64,000 nt of DNA from Clostridia bacterium (GTDB lineage Bacteria > Bacillota > Clostridia > Christensenellales > Aristaeellaceae). Position 1 is the first letter of the stretch. Each line of letters starts with the position of its first letter. Location: the NCBI GenBank assembly GCA_017524725.1, contig JAFXUZ010000023.1:49872-113871 (forward strand). The letters run 5' to 3'. Shown piece by piece: positions 63,835 to 64,000 of the stretch. The translations under genes were made by a program, and so were the position numbers. Under the pieces are notes generated by a model that saw only the letters and a program-made list of their open reading frames with translations, did not search any database and was not told the DNA's origin.

Positions 63835-64000
63835 ATGGCTCGGCCGATTGATCCCTCCGCACAGTATCGGATTTCCATCCACAATATCGGCGGTTATCGC
63901 TACGCCAGTACCCAGCCGGCATATCAGGATCCGGAAACTGGCAAGACAAAGCATCGTCGCGTCCATTGGGGCACGTTGGATGACTCCAACAAGTTCATCC
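63835..64000 (+). CDS. IS transposase, N-terminal part (runs off the window)
   Basis: 55 codons are visible from the ATG at 63835 (AGGGAG, 8 bases upstream). The start MARPIDPSAQYRISIHNIGG and the following YRYASTQPAYQDPETGK match, from memory, the opening of DDE transposases common in Clostridia, whose genes encode about 500 to 600 residues. The frame is clean to the window edge, unlike the decayed copy at 15058-16359, which belongs to a related but different group. Confidence 0.8.
   Translation, partial: MARPIDPSAQYRISIHNIGGYRYASTQPAYQDPETGKTKHRRVHWGTLDDSNKFI

Overview
The window looks like the chromosome of an uncultured anaerobic, polysaccharide-degrading Firmicute of the class Clostridia, probably from gut or rumen. 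The grounds are RNase J, the nadD/yqeK-rsfS order, dxs-tlyA, AbrB and TetR regulators, strong AAGGAGG-type ribosome binding sites, several TTG/GTG starts, a GH10 xylanase, many sugar ABC transporters and Clostridia-type DDE transposases. This placement is inferred from gene content; there is no rRNA in the window.

Layout. 1-800: the 3' end of a tyrosine recombinase next to a tRNA-Arg, the edge of an integrative element lying mostly to the left. 877-7400: housekeeping and envelope genes (a membrane-anchored PQQ-like propeller protein, glpK, a secreted NlpC/CHAP-like protein, a PLP oxoamine synthase) and tRNA-Pro. 7550-7783: tRNA-fMet and tRNA-Met with their terminator. 7765-16464: an apparent genomic island bounded by about 30 bp imperfect direct repeats. 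It carries an RsbV-NRPS-RsbU-RsbW operon whose NRPS has C-A-T-R domain order, plus a decayed radical SAM/SPASM gene and a decayed transposase. 16495-23336: alaX, TetR regulator, malQ, glgP and an orphan ZnuA-like protein. 23430-29709: arsC-like, rsfS, a nadD-yqeK fusion, glyQS, tlyA and dxs. 29929-33386: a zinc-ribbon membrane protein and a secreted xylanase.

33520-47027 is one leftward sugar-transport locus: two solute-binding proteins, two permease pairs, and DUF5696, YIP1 and NHL-repeat proteins. Divergent from it is a cytoplasmic GH2 enzyme (47393-50032). 50248-55455 is a maltodextrin importer (malE-malF-malG-msmX-like), followed by pgi. Together with malQ and glgP these give a route from imported maltodextrin to glucose phosphates. 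57375-63612 holds pcrA, truA, an AbrB-like regulator, an RseC-like protein and rnj. The window ends in the start of an insertion-sequence transposase.

The most unusual item is the island: a single-module reductive NRPS built into a serine-phosphorylation partner-switching operon with no sigma factor beside it. Second is the ten-gene glycan transport locus with two permease pairs and several poorly characterised membrane and exported proteins.
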